DNA from: JANNSW01 sp031431235
Lineage (GTDB): Bacteria > Pseudomonadota > Alphaproteobacteria > Rhizobiales > Hyphomicrobiaceae
Direction of reading: 5' to 3'
NCBI GenBank assembly: GCA_031431235.1
Contig: JANPDA010000166.1
Span: 1 to 10,167, forward strand
DNA length: 10,167 nucleotides
Numbering within the stretch: the first letter of the stretch is position 1; every line of letters begins with the position of its first letter. Of the stretch, positions 1-7,276 are shown piece by piece. A model generated the notes under the pieces. The model was not told where the DNA came from. It saw only the letters and a list, made by a program, of their open reading frames with translations, and searched no databases. Both the position numbers and the translations under genes were made by a program.

Positions 1-2
1 AA

Positions 3-164
3 GGCGCGTACAGATATCATAGAGGGATGGCCGATCTCGTTCTAACTGTCGAGGTCGTAGAGGGTTTCGCTGGCGTCCTCATCGAAGCCTTCAGCTCACA
101 ACTCTTCCTCGCCAACGCCGACCTCACAGACCTCGGCGAGGCCGACTTCATCTTCGCGATCTGA
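3..164 (+). CDS. Possible C-terminal end of an RTX-type secreted protein (5' part off window)
   Basis: The + frame is open from base 3 to a TGA at 162-164. It ends in residues reading NADLTDLGEADFIFAI. This resembles the C-terminus of the neighbouring RTX protein (VDLAKADFFL), and an upstream LIEAFSS lines up with VIEAYTN in that protein. Both fit the tail of type I secretion substrates, where a hydrophobic ADF-type end carries part of the secretion signal. An ATG at 27 would give a 45-residue ORF, but that is probably an internal methionine of a longer gene running off the left edge. If so, it is convergent with the next RTX gene, with only 10 bp between the stop codons. The similarity is by eye and short, so this could be a degenerate remnant or chance. 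Confidence 0.35.
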   Translation, partial: GAYRYHRGMADLVLTVEVVEGFAGVLIEAFSSQLFLANADLTDLGEADFIFAI

Positions 165-174
165 CCGGCGCTCC

Positions 175-1131
175 TCAGAGGAAGAAATCCGCCTTCGCCA
201 GGTCCACTTGGCCGGTCAGCTCGATCACCATGTCGGCGGCGTTGTCCTTGTTGGTGTAGGCTTCGATCACGGTCACGTTGCGGCCCGCGTCGAACGTCGC
301 CTCGATCTGGCCGGCGGCCTTGTTGGTGTGGTCGGCGACGAATTTGAAGGCCTGATCGCCGGCCTTGCTGCGGTTGGCGTCGATCGTCGAGAGATCGATC
401 TTGTCCTCGCCGTGCAGGAAGTCGGTGATGAGGTCGATGCCGTTGGCAGCCCGCGATTCCGCCTGCGACTGGAACACGAGCTTGTCGCTGCCGCGCCCTC
501 CTGTCAGCACGTCGCGGCCGCGCCCGCCGAGCAGCAGATCGTTGTCGAGCCCGCCGTTGATGTTGTCGTCGCCGTTGTCGCCCAGCAGGCTGTCCGCCCC
601 ATTGTCGCCGAACAGGCTGTCATTGCCGTCTTGGCCTGCCATGCTGTCGTTGCCGTCGAGGCCGAACAGGGCATTGTTGCCGAGATCGCCCGCAATGCCG
701 TCCGCCGACGCGCTGCCGCGCACGTTCTCGATCTCGATCAGCGTGTCGGTACCCTCGCCCGTGCCGCTGCCGACCGCGAGGTTGACGCGAGCGCCCGTCG
801 AGCTGTTCTCGTAGGAGACGGTGTCGCGGTCGAAGCCTCTCCGGCCGCTGACGCCGGCGCCGCCGTCGATGAGATTGTTGCCGCTGCCGGCAAAGAACGT
901 GTCGGCGTCGTCGCCGCCCTGCATGGTGTCGTCGCCGCCGGCAAGATCATTGAACGTGTCGCGGCCCGCGCCGCCATCAGCCGTGTCGTTGCCGTTGTGG
1001 AGCGTGATGGTGTCGTCACCGGCGAGTCCGATCACGAAATCGTTCGTGCCGAAATCGAAGGGGCCGGCGAAGCCGTTGATGAAGTTGTCGTTGAGGAAGT
1101 CGGCGTTCTCGGTTCCGGTTTTGACAGCCAT
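175..1131 (-). CDS. RTX calcium-binding repeat protein, probable type I secretion substrate
   Basis: A 318-residue protein built largely of glycine/aspartate-rich RTX nonapeptides (GGxGxDxLx). Repeats such as GLAGDDTIT, GGAGRDTFN, FGDNGADSL, LGGRGRDVL and TGGRGSDKL form two blocks, at roughly residues 35-95 and 140-220. These are expected to bind calcium and fold as a parallel beta-roll outside the cell. The last ~100 residues (GIDLITDFLHGEDKIDLSTID ... ADFFL) match the serralysin-type C-terminal region that follows such repeats and carries the uncleaved type I signal. There is no N-terminal signal peptide and no protease HExxH motif, so no enzymatic domain is visible. The ATG at 1131 is preferred over an upstream GTG at 1140 because AGGGAG (1145-1140) lies 8 nt before it. 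No ABC exporter, membrane fusion protein or outer-membrane channel gene is in the window. The role (adhesin, surface layer or regulatory protein) cannot be told. Confidence 0.9.
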   Translation of the reverse strand: MAVKTGTENADFLNDNFINGFAGPFDFGTNDFVIGLAGDDTITLHNGNDTADGGAGRDTFNDLAGGDDTMQGGDDADTFFAGSGNNLIDGGAGVSGRRGFDRDTVSYENSSTGARVNLAVGSGTGEGTDTLIEIENVRGSASADGIAGDLGNNALFGLDGNDSMAGQDGNDSLFGDNGADSLLGDNGDDNINGGLDNDLLLGGRGRDVLTGGRGSDKLVFQSQAESRAANGIDLITDFLHGEDKIDLSTIDANRSKAGDQAFKFVADHTNKAAGQIEATFDAGRNVTVIEAYTNKDNAADMVIELTGQVDLAKADFFL

Positions 1132-1151
1132 TTGGTTCACTCCCTGGGATT

Positions 1152-1169
1152 GGGCGGTTGCTGCCGCCC
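1152..1169 (-). promoter_or_regulatory. Stem-loop in the leader of the RTX gene
   Basis: GGGCGG (1152-1157) and CCGCCC (1164-1169) form a perfect 6-bp GC stem around a 6-nt loop. On the RTX mRNA it would sit just upstream of the AGGGAG ribosome-binding site, so it could affect translation or transcript stability. This is structure only; no regulator or ligand is recognised, and GC-rich DNA produces such stems by chance. Confidence 0.3.
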
Positions 1170-1212
1170 GTGCTCCGTTGAGAGAGATTTAGGGCCGATC
1201 GCGCGGTCCGCA

Positions 1213-1228
1213 TGTTCCGCGGGGAACA
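1213..1228. promoter_or_regulatory. Perfect 16-bp dyad, operator-like
   Basis: TGTTCC-GCGG-GGAACA is a perfect inverted repeat about 85 bp upstream of the RTX start, in the 157-bp gap between that gene and the SnoaL-like gene. The spacing and symmetry suit a dimeric repressor site, or a short hairpin in the transcript leader. I do not recognise it as the site of a known regulator. No convincing -35/-10 pair was found around it. Confidence 0.3.
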
Positions 1229-1288
1229 GGACGGAGGATTTTTCTCCAGGCATGAGCGGGGAGCCAGCTCTGTGTGGCTGCGGCGCGC

Positions 1289-1744
1289 TCACACTCTGGT
1301 CGCGACACCTGCCATGTCGAGCGGCGGGAGCGGCAGCGCGCCAAGCTGGAAGAATAGGCCGAGCGTGTCCTCGTGATAGAGGTATTCGACCACCTTGCCT
1401 TCGGCGAAGCGGAAGATCTCGGCGCCGTGGATGTCGACTTTGCGGCCGGTCGGGCCGATCCCGTAGAACAGGCCCTGGTGCGTGCCGCGCAGCCGGAAGC
1501 GGCTCGCGACCTTCTCCCCTTCCGCGATCAGCTCGACTGCCTCCTCGTGGATATCGGGGAAGGCATCGCGCCAGAGCCGGATCAGATGCTTGAAGCCTTC
1601 CCGCCCCGCCGGCCAGCCGGGCAGGAGCCGGTCGTGCCGGACGTCGGGGGCAAAGATCTCATCGACCGCCTGCATGTCGTTGCGGTTCCAGCAATCGGCA
1701 TAGATGCGCCGGACGGCCGCCTTGTTGATCTCCTGCATGCTCAT
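1289..1744 (-). CDS. SnoaL-like (ester cyclase/polyketide cyclase family) protein
   Basis: A 151-residue single-domain protein of the SnoaL-like branch of the NTF2-like superfamily, a small alpha+beta cone fold with a hydrophobic pocket. Family marks are an N-terminal helix (INKAAVRRIYADCWNRND, residues 6-23), the segment LIRLWRDAFPDIH (54-66), the core GTHQGLFYGIGPTGRKVDI (87-105), and the closing strands FRFAEGKVVEYLYHEDTLGLFFQLG. Members include polyketide cyclases, but many are uncharacterised ester cyclases or isomerases, so the substrate is unknown. The frame is open further upstream, but ATG 1744 is chosen: an AGGAG lies 6 nt before it, conserved sequence starts right after, and the length fits the family. 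It is divergent from the sirtuin gene and lies 157 bp upstream of the RTX gene on the same strand, probably as a separate unit. Confidence 0.8.
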   Translation of the reverse strand: MSMQEINKAAVRRIYADCWNRNDMQAVDEIFAPDVRHDRLLPGWPAGREGFKHLIRLWRDAFPDIHEEAVELIAEGEKVASRFRLRGTHQGLFYGIGPTGRKVDIHGAEIFRFAEGKVVEYLYHEDTLGLFFQLGALPLPPLDMAGVATRV

Positions 1745-1843
1745 CGGCATCTCCTGCATCCAATTCGGGAAATGCGCCGGCGGACGCGACGCGGTGCGAC
1801 GATCCGTGGCTCGCAGCCTCGGAGACATGTAGCATGGCGCCGG

Positions 1844-1873
1844 CTAGTGTCCTGTTGCGAGACACCACACTAG
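1844..1873. repeat. 30-bp CTAGTGT/ACACTAG palindromic repeat (short, chimeric copy)
   Basis: CTAGTGT (1844-1850) and ACACTAG (1867-1873) are perfect 7-bp inverted ends around a 16-bp centre. The left end, CTAGTGTCCTGT, is identical to the left end of the large palindrome at 10013-10024. The right half (TTGCGAG followed by ACCACACTAG) matches the reverse complement of the start of the third copy at 10102. It lies in the gap between the divergent SnoaL-like and sirtuin genes, 35 bp before the sirtuin start, where it could influence the promoter. It looks like a minimal or internally deleted member of the same family; mobility is inferred. Confidence 0.6.
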
Positions 1874-1908
1874 GCGAGCATCGCTCCAGCCCTTTGGGAC
1901 AACCAGTG

Positions 1909-2628
1909 ATGGCGCGCAGCGATCGTATAGTCATCCTGACCGGCGCCGGCATCTCGGCGGAATCCGGTGTCTCGACCTTTCGCGACAAGGACGGGCTCTG
2001 GGGCAAAGTCGATTATCGCGACGTGGCGACGCCCGAAGGGTTCGCCCGCGATCCCGAGCGCGTGCTCGCGTTCTACGACATGCGCCGACGCGCCCACGCC
2101 GACGTGCGACCCAACCAGGCCCACACGGCACTCGCCCGGCTCGAGCGCGAGCACTCGGGCGAGGTGCTGATCGTTACCCAGAACATCGATCGGCTGCACG
2201 AGGCGTCCGGATCGAGCAACGTCATCCACATGCATGGCGAGATCTTCCGGGCGTGGTGCCGGGCCTGCGAAGCGCGCCACGATTGGGGCGAGGAGCTGAG
2301 CCGGGCGACCACGTGTCCCGGCTGCGGCGTGAGTGGCCGCATGCGTCCCGACGTCGTCTGGTTCGGCGAGATGCCCTATTGGATGGCGGAGATCCAGGCG
2401 GCGCTGGCCAAGGCCGATCTGTTTCTCTCGATCGGCACCAGCGGCACGGTCTATCCGGCGGCGGGATTCGTGCGGCTCGCCAGGGCGGCAGGCGCGCGCA
2501 CCGTCGAGCTCAACCTCGAGCCATCGGAGGGCATCTCCTCCTTCGACGAGGCGATCCACGGCAAGGCCGGCGAGGTGGTGCCGGCCTATGTCGAGCGCTT
2601 GCTCGGCGCCAATCCGCTGTGGGAGTAG
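1909..2628 (+). CDS. cobB: Sir2-family NAD-dependent protein deacylase (CobB-like, class III)
   Basis: A 239-residue sirtuin that removes acyl groups from protein lysines using NAD+, yielding nicotinamide and O-acyl-ADP-ribose; it should be cytoplasmic. All core motifs are present: NAD-binding TGAGISAESG (11-20), FRD (24-26), TQNID (90-94), the catalytic His109 in HMHGE, and a zinc ribbon of two CxxC pairs (C117/C120 and C136/C139). FYDMR (Y56, R59) matches the Tyr-x-x-Arg pair that in SIRT5 and bacterial CobB recognises acidic acyl groups. It may therefore be a desuccinylase/demalonylase as well as a deacetylase; that specificity is inferred. The frame is open 75 bp further upstream, but that stretch reads through the palindromic repeat at 1844-1873. 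ATG 1909, directly before the first conserved strand, is the better start although its ribosome-binding site (GGGAC) is weak. No acetyl-CoA synthetase or acyltransferase partner is adjacent. Confidence 0.92.
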   Translation: MARSDRIVILTGAGISAESGVSTFRDKDGLWGKVDYRDVATPEGFARDPERVLAFYDMRRRAHADVRPNQAHTALARLEREHSGEVLIVTQNIDRLHEASGSSNVIHMHGEIFRAWCRACEARHDWGEELSRATTCPGCGVSGRMRPDVVWFGEMPYWMAEIQAALAKADLFLSIGTSGTVYPAAGFVRLARAAGARTVELNLEPSEGISSFDEAIHGKAGEVVPAYVERLLGANPLWE

Positions 2629-2732
2629 CAGTTCATCGGTGACTGCATGCCCGGCCAGGCTCGATCAGGGAGCGCCTCGTCAGGCCCTCGTGCTAGCTTG
2701 GGTCGATCTTTCTCAGCGGTTTCGAGCCGATC

Positions 2733-4196
2733 ATGAGCCATGAGACTTTCGACGTCGTCATCGTCGGCGCCGGCATCGCCGGGATCGGCACGGCTTGCCA
2801 CCTGCAGCGGCAACGCCCCGGCACGAGCTTCGTCATCCTCGACGCCCAGGACGCGTTCGGCGGCACCTGGCTCACCAATCGCTATCCGGGTGCGCGCTCC
2901 GACAGCGATCTCCACACCTATGGCTACAGCTTCAAGCCCTGGATGGGCGCGCCGATCGCGACGCGTGCCGAGATCCTCAGCTATATGCGCGAGGTGATCG
3001 AGGAGCATGACCTCGCGCGCCATATCCGCCACCGGCACAAGGTGGGGGCGGCGGCGTGGTCGAGCGTGGAGCAAGCCTGGTCGCTGACAGTCACCCATGC
3101 GGGCGCGACACAGCATGTCGAGGCGCGCTTCCTCGCCATGTGCCAAGGCTACTATCATCACTGGCGTGGCTACACGCCCGATTGGCCGGGGTTCGAGGAC
3201 TATCTCGGCAAGGTCGTGCATCCGCAGTGCTGGCCGGCCGATCTCGACGTCGCGGGCAAGTCGATCATCGTCATCGGCTCGGGAGCAACGGCGGCGACCC
3301 TCATTCCGGTGCTCGCCGAGACGAGCGGGCCCGTCACCATGCTGCAGCGCTCGCCGACCTACTACCTGACCACGGCCAATGCCAACCCGATCGTCGACGA
3401 GCTGCGCCGGCTCGAGATCGATCCGGCCTGGATCCACGAGATTGCACGACGCAAATCGCTCGCCGACGAGGCCGCCTTCATTCGGCGGACCTTCGAGGAG
3501 CCGGACGCCGTCAAGGCCGAGCTGATCGCGGGGGCCCGGGCCATCCTCGGACCCGACTATGACCTCGCAACCCATTTCACCCCGTCCTACCGGCCCTGGC
3601 AGCAGCGCGTCGCCTATGTGCCGGGCGGCGATTTCTTCCAGGCGATCCGGGACGGCAAGGTCACGGTCGTGACCGAGGAGATCGAGGGCTTTACCGAAAC
3701 GGCGGTCGTTCTCAAATCGGGCCGCCGTCTCCAAGCCGATCTCCTCGTCACCGCCACGGGATTCGATCTGTGCATCCTCGGCGACATCGGACTGACGAAG
3801 GACGGCCAGCCGGTCGATGTGGGAGGGACAGTCAACTACCGCGGCATGATGCTCTCGGGGGTGCCGAACCTGATGTGGACGTTTGGCTATCTGCGGGCGA
3901 GCTGGACCATGCGTGTCGACATGAACTGCGATTTCCTGTGCCGGCTGCTGCAGCACATGAGCGAGAATGGGTTCGGCATGGTGACGCCCGAGCTGCTGGC
4001 AGACGAGCGCGAGCTGCCACGGCTGCCCTGGGTCGACCCGAAGAGCTTCAACGCCGGCTACATCATGCGCAGCCTCGATCTCCTGCCGAAGCGGATCGAC
4101 CGGCGGGAATGGCAGCACCTGCACGACTACTGGGCGGAGAAGGACGAGATTCCCCGAATCGACCTCGAGGATGGGCGGCTGGTCTATTCGGGTTAG
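2733..4196 (+). CDS. Flavin-containing/Baeyer-Villiger-type monooxygenase
   Basis: A 487-residue FAD- and NADPH-dependent monooxygenase, inserting one oxygen into ketones (ester or lactone products) or oxidising N/S atoms. Visible motifs, in order: FAD Rossmann GAGIAG (12-17); GGTWLTNRYPGARSDSDLHTY, the BVMO/FMO signature after the first domain; a Baeyer-Villiger fingerprint YLGKVVHPQCWP (157-168) fitting FxGxxxHxxxWP with Tyr for the first Phe; NADPH Rossmann GSGATA (182-187); and the ATGFD motif (341-345). Length and order fit the EthA-like single-component branch. The ATG at 2733 directly precedes the first FAD strand, though its ribosome-binding site is poor. It follows the sirtuin by 104 bp and may be read from it or from its own promoter. 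The substrate cannot be deduced. Confidence 0.88.
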   Translation: MSHETFDVVIVGAGIAGIGTACHLQRQRPGTSFVILDAQDAFGGTWLTNRYPGARSDSDLHTYGYSFKPWMGAPIATRAEILSYMREVIEEHDLARHIRHRHKVGAAAWSSVEQAWSLTVTHAGATQHVEARFLAMCQGYYHHWRGYTPDWPGFEDYLGKVVHPQCWPADLDVAGKSIIVIGSGATAATLIPVLAETSGPVTMLQRSPTYYLTTANANPIVDELRRLEIDPAWIHEIARRKSLADEAAFIRRTFEEPDAVKAELIAGARAILGPDYDLATHFTPSYRPWQQRVAYVPGGDFFQAIRDGKVTVVTEEIEGFTETAVVLKSGRRLQADLLVTATGFDLCILGDIGLTKDGQPVDVGGTVNYRGMMLSGVPNLMWTFGYLRASWTMRVDMNCDFLCRLLQHMSENGFGMVTPELLADERELPRLPWVDPKSFNAGYIMRSLDLLPKRIDRREWQHLHDYWAEKDEIPRIDLEDGRLVYSG

Positions 4197-4215
4197 CGTA
4201 GAGTGGCGCTGAGAT

Positions 4216-4259
4216 CTTCGATAGCAGATCGAAGCCCAGCTCATGGATTGCCGGGCTTC
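4216..4259. terminator. Overlapping stem-loops between convergent genes, probable terminator
   Basis: Two perfect 7-bp stems share one arm region. CTTCGAT (4216-4222) pairs with ATCGAAG (4228-4234) around a 5-nt loop. GAAGCCC (4231-4237) pairs with GGGCTTC (4253-4259) around 15 nt. They are mutually exclusive because GAAG belongs to both. The site lies in the 120-bp spacer where the monooxygenase (+) and GGT-family (-) genes converge, the expected place for transcription to end. There is no clear U-tract on either strand, so an intrinsic terminator is only probable. Confidence 0.45.
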
Positions 4260-4316
4260 GCGAAAGGCCCAGCCCAGCCAACGTGCTAGGTGCAACGTGT
4301 CGAGTATGGGCAGGCA

Positions 4317-6029
4317 TCACCACCCCGCCACGCTCGTCTGCCAGCTTGGACCCGCGCCACCCGATAGGACTTTGCGCTTCTCGTCCCAGGTAACCGCGCA
4401 GACGCGCCCGAAGGGCCAGCGGCCGGGCGCCTCGGCCTCGACGATGACCTCGTGACCGGCGCTGCGCAGGCGCTCGATGACCTCGCCCGGTACGCGGTCA
4501 TCGACACTCGTCGGCCCGCCCTGGCAGTGCACGCGCGGATGGTCGACGGCGGCCTGCACGCCCATGCCGTGGTCGACCACGTTCATGAAGGCGTGCAGCA
4601 CGCCGGTCTCGATCCGGTAGCCGCCCGAGCCGCTCGCCGCGAGCCGGCCGCGACCGCCCTGTGCTGCAACGATCGCAGGCGCGGCGAAGATCGGCATCTT
4701 GCCCGGCGCGATCGAGTTCGGCAGGCCAGGGCGCGGATCGTAATTCTGCATGGCGTTGTTCATGAAGCAGCCGACCTCGGGCACATAGACCATCGAGCCG
4801 AAGGAGGATCCGAGCGACATGCAGACACTCGCCATGTTGCCTTCGGCGTCGGCGGTCGCGACCTGGCTGGTGCCGTCGCGGCGTGCGAGCGATCTCGCGT
4901 CCGTCACCACCTCGAACCCGGGTCCCTCGGTTTCGAACGCCCAGGGATCACCCGCCTCGACCGGGCGCGGCAGCGCGCGGTCGAGCCGGAACAGCCGGCG
5001 CCGGACATCGGCAAAGGCGCGGCTCGCGAGGCCCTTCACGGGGCTCTTCACGAAATCCGGGTCGCCGTAGTGGCGCATGCTGTCGGCGAAAGCGACCGCG
5101 AGCGCCTCGGCAACGAGATGGCGAACCTCGGCGCTGTCCTCGCCGAAGCGTGCGAGATCGAAGCCATCCAGAATGTTCAGCGCCTCATAGGCGACCTGAT
5201 CGAAACAAGAAATGTAGGAGAGCCCGCGATAGACGAGCGGCTGCTCGGCGAGCTTGCGCGTGCGGTAGGCGGCGAGATCCTGCTCGCCGAGGATGCCGCC
5301 GAGCGAGGTGATGGCTTGCCCAAGCGCCTTGGCGATCGCTCCCGAGTAGAAGGCCGCCGCGCCGTCCTTGGCTATCGCCTGCAACGTGCGGGCGAGCGCG
5401 CTGGTATCCAACCGCTCCCCCGCCGGGGCGCCGAATTGGGTGACCGGCGCCCGCCCTCCGGGCAACAACATGCGGGCGCTCTCGCCCTCGATCCGGTCGC
5501 CGGCCGCGAGCCGCGCCGCGATCGAGAGGCAGTCGGAGAAGGTAAAGCTCGTTCCAGCTTCCGCCGCCTCGATCGCGGGCTCCAATACTCTCGGCAGCGG
5601 CAGCCGGCCGAAGGCGGCGTGTGCCTCGCAGAAGCCCGCTACCGCGCCCGGCACCGAGATCGCGAGCGGGCCCGTCATTGCCTTGTTGCCCTTGCTGAAG
5701 GGGTGCCCATAGTAGGTCGGGCCCGTGCTCGCCTCGGCCTCGAACATGGCAGCGCTCGCCCGCAACGGCGCCCGCCCATAGGCATCGATCGAGACGAAGC
5801 GCTCGGCACCCGCCAGGTAGATCGAGATGTGCCCGTAGCCGCCAATGCCGCACGACGCCGGCTCGACGACGAACGAGGTGAAGGCGGCTGCGACCAGCGC
5901 GTCGATCGCATTGCCGCCCGCCTGCATCACGCGGACGCCGGCTTCAGCCGCGAGCCGGTGCCCGCCCGCCACGACGCCGCGCTCGACCTCGACCAGGCTG
6001 TGGGTGAAGAGGGGTGTGCTGGTGATCAT
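4317..6029 (-). CDS. Gamma-glutamyltranspeptidase-family Ntn hydrolase, divergent substrate pocket
   Basis: A 570-residue GGT-family protein. Such proteins are made as one chain and cut themselves before a threonine that becomes the nucleophile of the small subunit. Here Thr387 in DGTSQVATADAEGNM aligns with that residue (E. coli Thr391). Other family marks are GGNAIDALVAAAF (38-50), the GGYG loop (63-66), VPGAVAGF, MNNAM (423-427), the NSIAPGK stretch (438-444) and the oxyanion glycines in SGSGGYRI (466-473). Residues that bind the gamma-glutamyl alpha-amino and carboxyl groups in true GGTs look changed: Arg114 to Tyr84, Asn411 to Gly407, Gln430 to Ala426, Asp433 to Asn429, Ser462/Ser463 to Ile447/Phe448. 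Glutathione is therefore probably not its substrate. No signal peptide is visible, so it is likely cytoplasmic. ATG 6029 is preferred over TTG 6044 because AAAGG precedes it at proper spacing. It begins 11 bp after the membrane-protein gene, so the two are likely one operon. Confidence 0.88.
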   Translation of the reverse strand: MITSTPLFTHSLVEVERGVVAGGHRLAAEAGVRVMQAGGNAIDALVAAAFTSFVVEPASCGIGGYGHISIYLAGAERFVSIDAYGRAPLRASAAMFEAEASTGPTYYGHPFSKGNKAMTGPLAISVPGAVAGFCEAHAAFGRLPLPRVLEPAIEAAEAGTSFTFSDCLSIAARLAAGDRIEGESARMLLPGGRAPVTQFGAPAGERLDTSALARTLQAIAKDGAAAFYSGAIAKALGQAITSLGGILGEQDLAAYRTRKLAEQPLVYRGLSYISCFDQVAYEALNILDGFDLARFGEDSAEVRHLVAEALAVAFADSMRHYGDPDFVKSPVKGLASRAFADVRRRLFRLDRALPRPVEAGDPWAFETEGPGFEVVTDARSLARRDGTSQVATADAEGNMASVCMSLGSSFGSMVYVPEVGCFMNNAMQNYDPRPGLPNSIAPGKMPIFAAPAIVAAQGGRGRLAASGSGGYRIETGVLHAFMNVVDHGMGVQAAVDHPRVHCQGGPTSVDDRVPGEVIERLRSAGHEVIVEAEAPGRWPFGRVCAVTWDEKRKVLSGGAGPSWQTSVAGW

Positions 6030-6040
6030 CGCAAGACCTT

Positions 6041-7276
6041 TCAATCAGAGCTCGCTGGACCGATCGCATCCTCCGGCGTCGGGCCGTCGGCATCGAGCTC
6101 GTCCGCCGTCTTGTAGTAGAGGCCGACCAGCGCGGCGAGCGCCAGCACCACGATGATGCCGATGTTGGCCGGCTCCGCACCCGTTCCCGCGATCCGCACG
6201 AAGAAATCGATGATGAGATCGTACTTGACGATGGCGATCGCGCTCGCGATCAGGCCGCCGATACGGCCGAGCGCCTCGACCTCCTTGTTGCGCCGACGAT
6301 AAAAAAAGAAAACGAGCAGTAGCGCCCAGGTGCCGAAGGCAAACGAGAACAGCGGCGCCGGTGTCCGGTAGCTCGAGTTCTCGCCCCCGCCATAGAGCAG
6401 CACCGCCGACTGCAGGAAGGCGTGGTTCATCACCGGGAAGAACAGCATGGCGACCGCTCCGATCATCACGCCACGCTCGATCGGCCGCAGGAACTCGGCA
6501 TAGTGCAGCTCGATGGTGTTGCGCCATGCCGCCAGCATCAGGCTGATGGCGACGAGGATCAACAGGAAGAAGGTCTTGAAGGGCAGCAGCCAACGATGGA
6601 CCTTGCTGGTCAGCGAGCGGTTGTCCTCCGCTGCATAGAGGCTTCTGACCGCGTCGCTGAACTTGTGCTGGGCGCGGCAGCATTCCTGATCGCTCAGGAG
6701 TGGGGGATTGCTGCGATAGATGGTCGTGGCAAAGCAGAAGCGGCGCGCTTGCGGCAGGGCAGCCACCTCGACCAGCGGGTCGGGCGAGCAATTGCGGGCG
6801 AGGTCGGAAAGGCCGATCCGGAGCTGGCTGACGGCGCGCACATTGTCGACGGCCGTCATGATGGCGAGCCGCTCGCATTGGCCTTCCTGGCCCATGCAGC
6901 CGGCAGGCTCGCCGGCATCCGTGCTGAGCACGCCCGGCTTCACCTCCCAGACCGATCTCTCCTTGCTGGACGCCAGACCGTGGGCCGCGAGCACTGCGAG
7001 CCCCACCACCACCACGAATCCGATCACGAAGCGCACCCGCCCATAGGGCACATGGCGCCAGTACATGTCGAGGAACACGCAGGACGGCGTGAAGAACGCG
7101 AACAGCGCCACGATCCCGAAGGTCGGGAAGAACAGGAACAGGTGGCTGTAGAAGGTTGCGAGCGAGAACCAGCCATCACGCCAATACTCCGCCATCAGAG
7201 TGCCTGTGGTCGCCAGGAACGACAACCCGATCAGGCCGAAGACGACGCCGGTGAAAATCTTCGCGCCCATGAACAT
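6041..7276 (-). CDS. Multi-pass membrane protein of unknown function with a Cys-rich loop
   Basis: I do not recognise this 411-residue protein. About eight hydrophobic spans are visible: ~7-28, 44-66, 82-102, 231-251, 269-293, 308-326, 338-358 and 371-388. Between spans 3 and 4 is a hydrophilic region of ~130 residues with six cysteines (C127, C134, C163, C181, C199, C200), suited to a periplasmic domain held by disulfides. A basic YRRRNKE follows span 6, and the C-terminal tail (DELDADGPTPED) is acidic. The frame is open to about 7534, but that extension lacks membrane character and overlaps the divergent SDR. ATG 7276 (or 7270) right before the first span is preferred, though no strong ribosome-binding site is seen. 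It is upstream of, and probably cotranscribed with, the GGT-family gene. It is neither an ABC nor an MFS transporter by motif. Confidence 0.75.
   Translation of the reverse strand: MFMGAKIFTGVVFGLIGLSFLATTGTLMAEYWRDGWFSLATFYSHLFLFFPTFGIVALFAFFTPSCVFLDMYWRHVPYGRVRFVIGFVVVVGLAVLAAHGLASSKERSVWEVKPGVLSTDAGEPAGCMGQEGQCERLAIMTAVDNVRAVSQLRIGLSDLARNCSPDPLVEVAALPQARRFCFATTIYRSNPPLLSDQECCRAQHKFSDAVRSLYAAEDNRSLTSKVHRWLLPFKTFFLLILVAISLMLAAWRNTIELHYAEFLRPIERGVMIGAVAMLFFPVMNHAFLQSAVLLYGGGENSSYRTPAPLFSFAFGTWALLLVFFFYRRRNKEVEALGRIGGLIASAIAIVKYDLIIDFFVRIAGTGAEPANIGIIVVLALAALVGLYYKTADELDADGPTPEDAIGPASSD

Noticed and set aside
175..1131. DNA tandem repeat or CRISPR-like array in the RTX gene
   Set aside because: Periodicity is at protein level (nine-residue repeats) with diverged codons; there are no identical repeats with unique spacers.
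1213..1228. LexA (SOS) box
   Set aside because: Arms and spacing do not match the alphaproteobacterial GTTC-N7-GTTC direct repeat or the E. coli CTGT-N8-ACAG site.
208..1593. Long + strand open frame opposite the RTX and SnoaL-like genes
   Set aside because: It is a Val/Ala-rich shadow of RTX repeats and spans the intergenic gap; no family motif.
2586..4295. Long - strand open frame opposite the monooxygenase
   Set aside because: It mirrors a clear + strand monooxygenase in GC-rich DNA, has low-complexity Arg/Asp-rich composition and no recognisable motif.
4278..4297. Short direct repeat of CAACGTG
   Set aside because: Only two 7-bp copies a few bases apart; likely chance.
4452..6116. Long + strand open frame opposite the GGT-family gene
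   Set aside because: Shadow of a well-supported gene, with Arg/Glu/Ala-rich sequence and no start signal.
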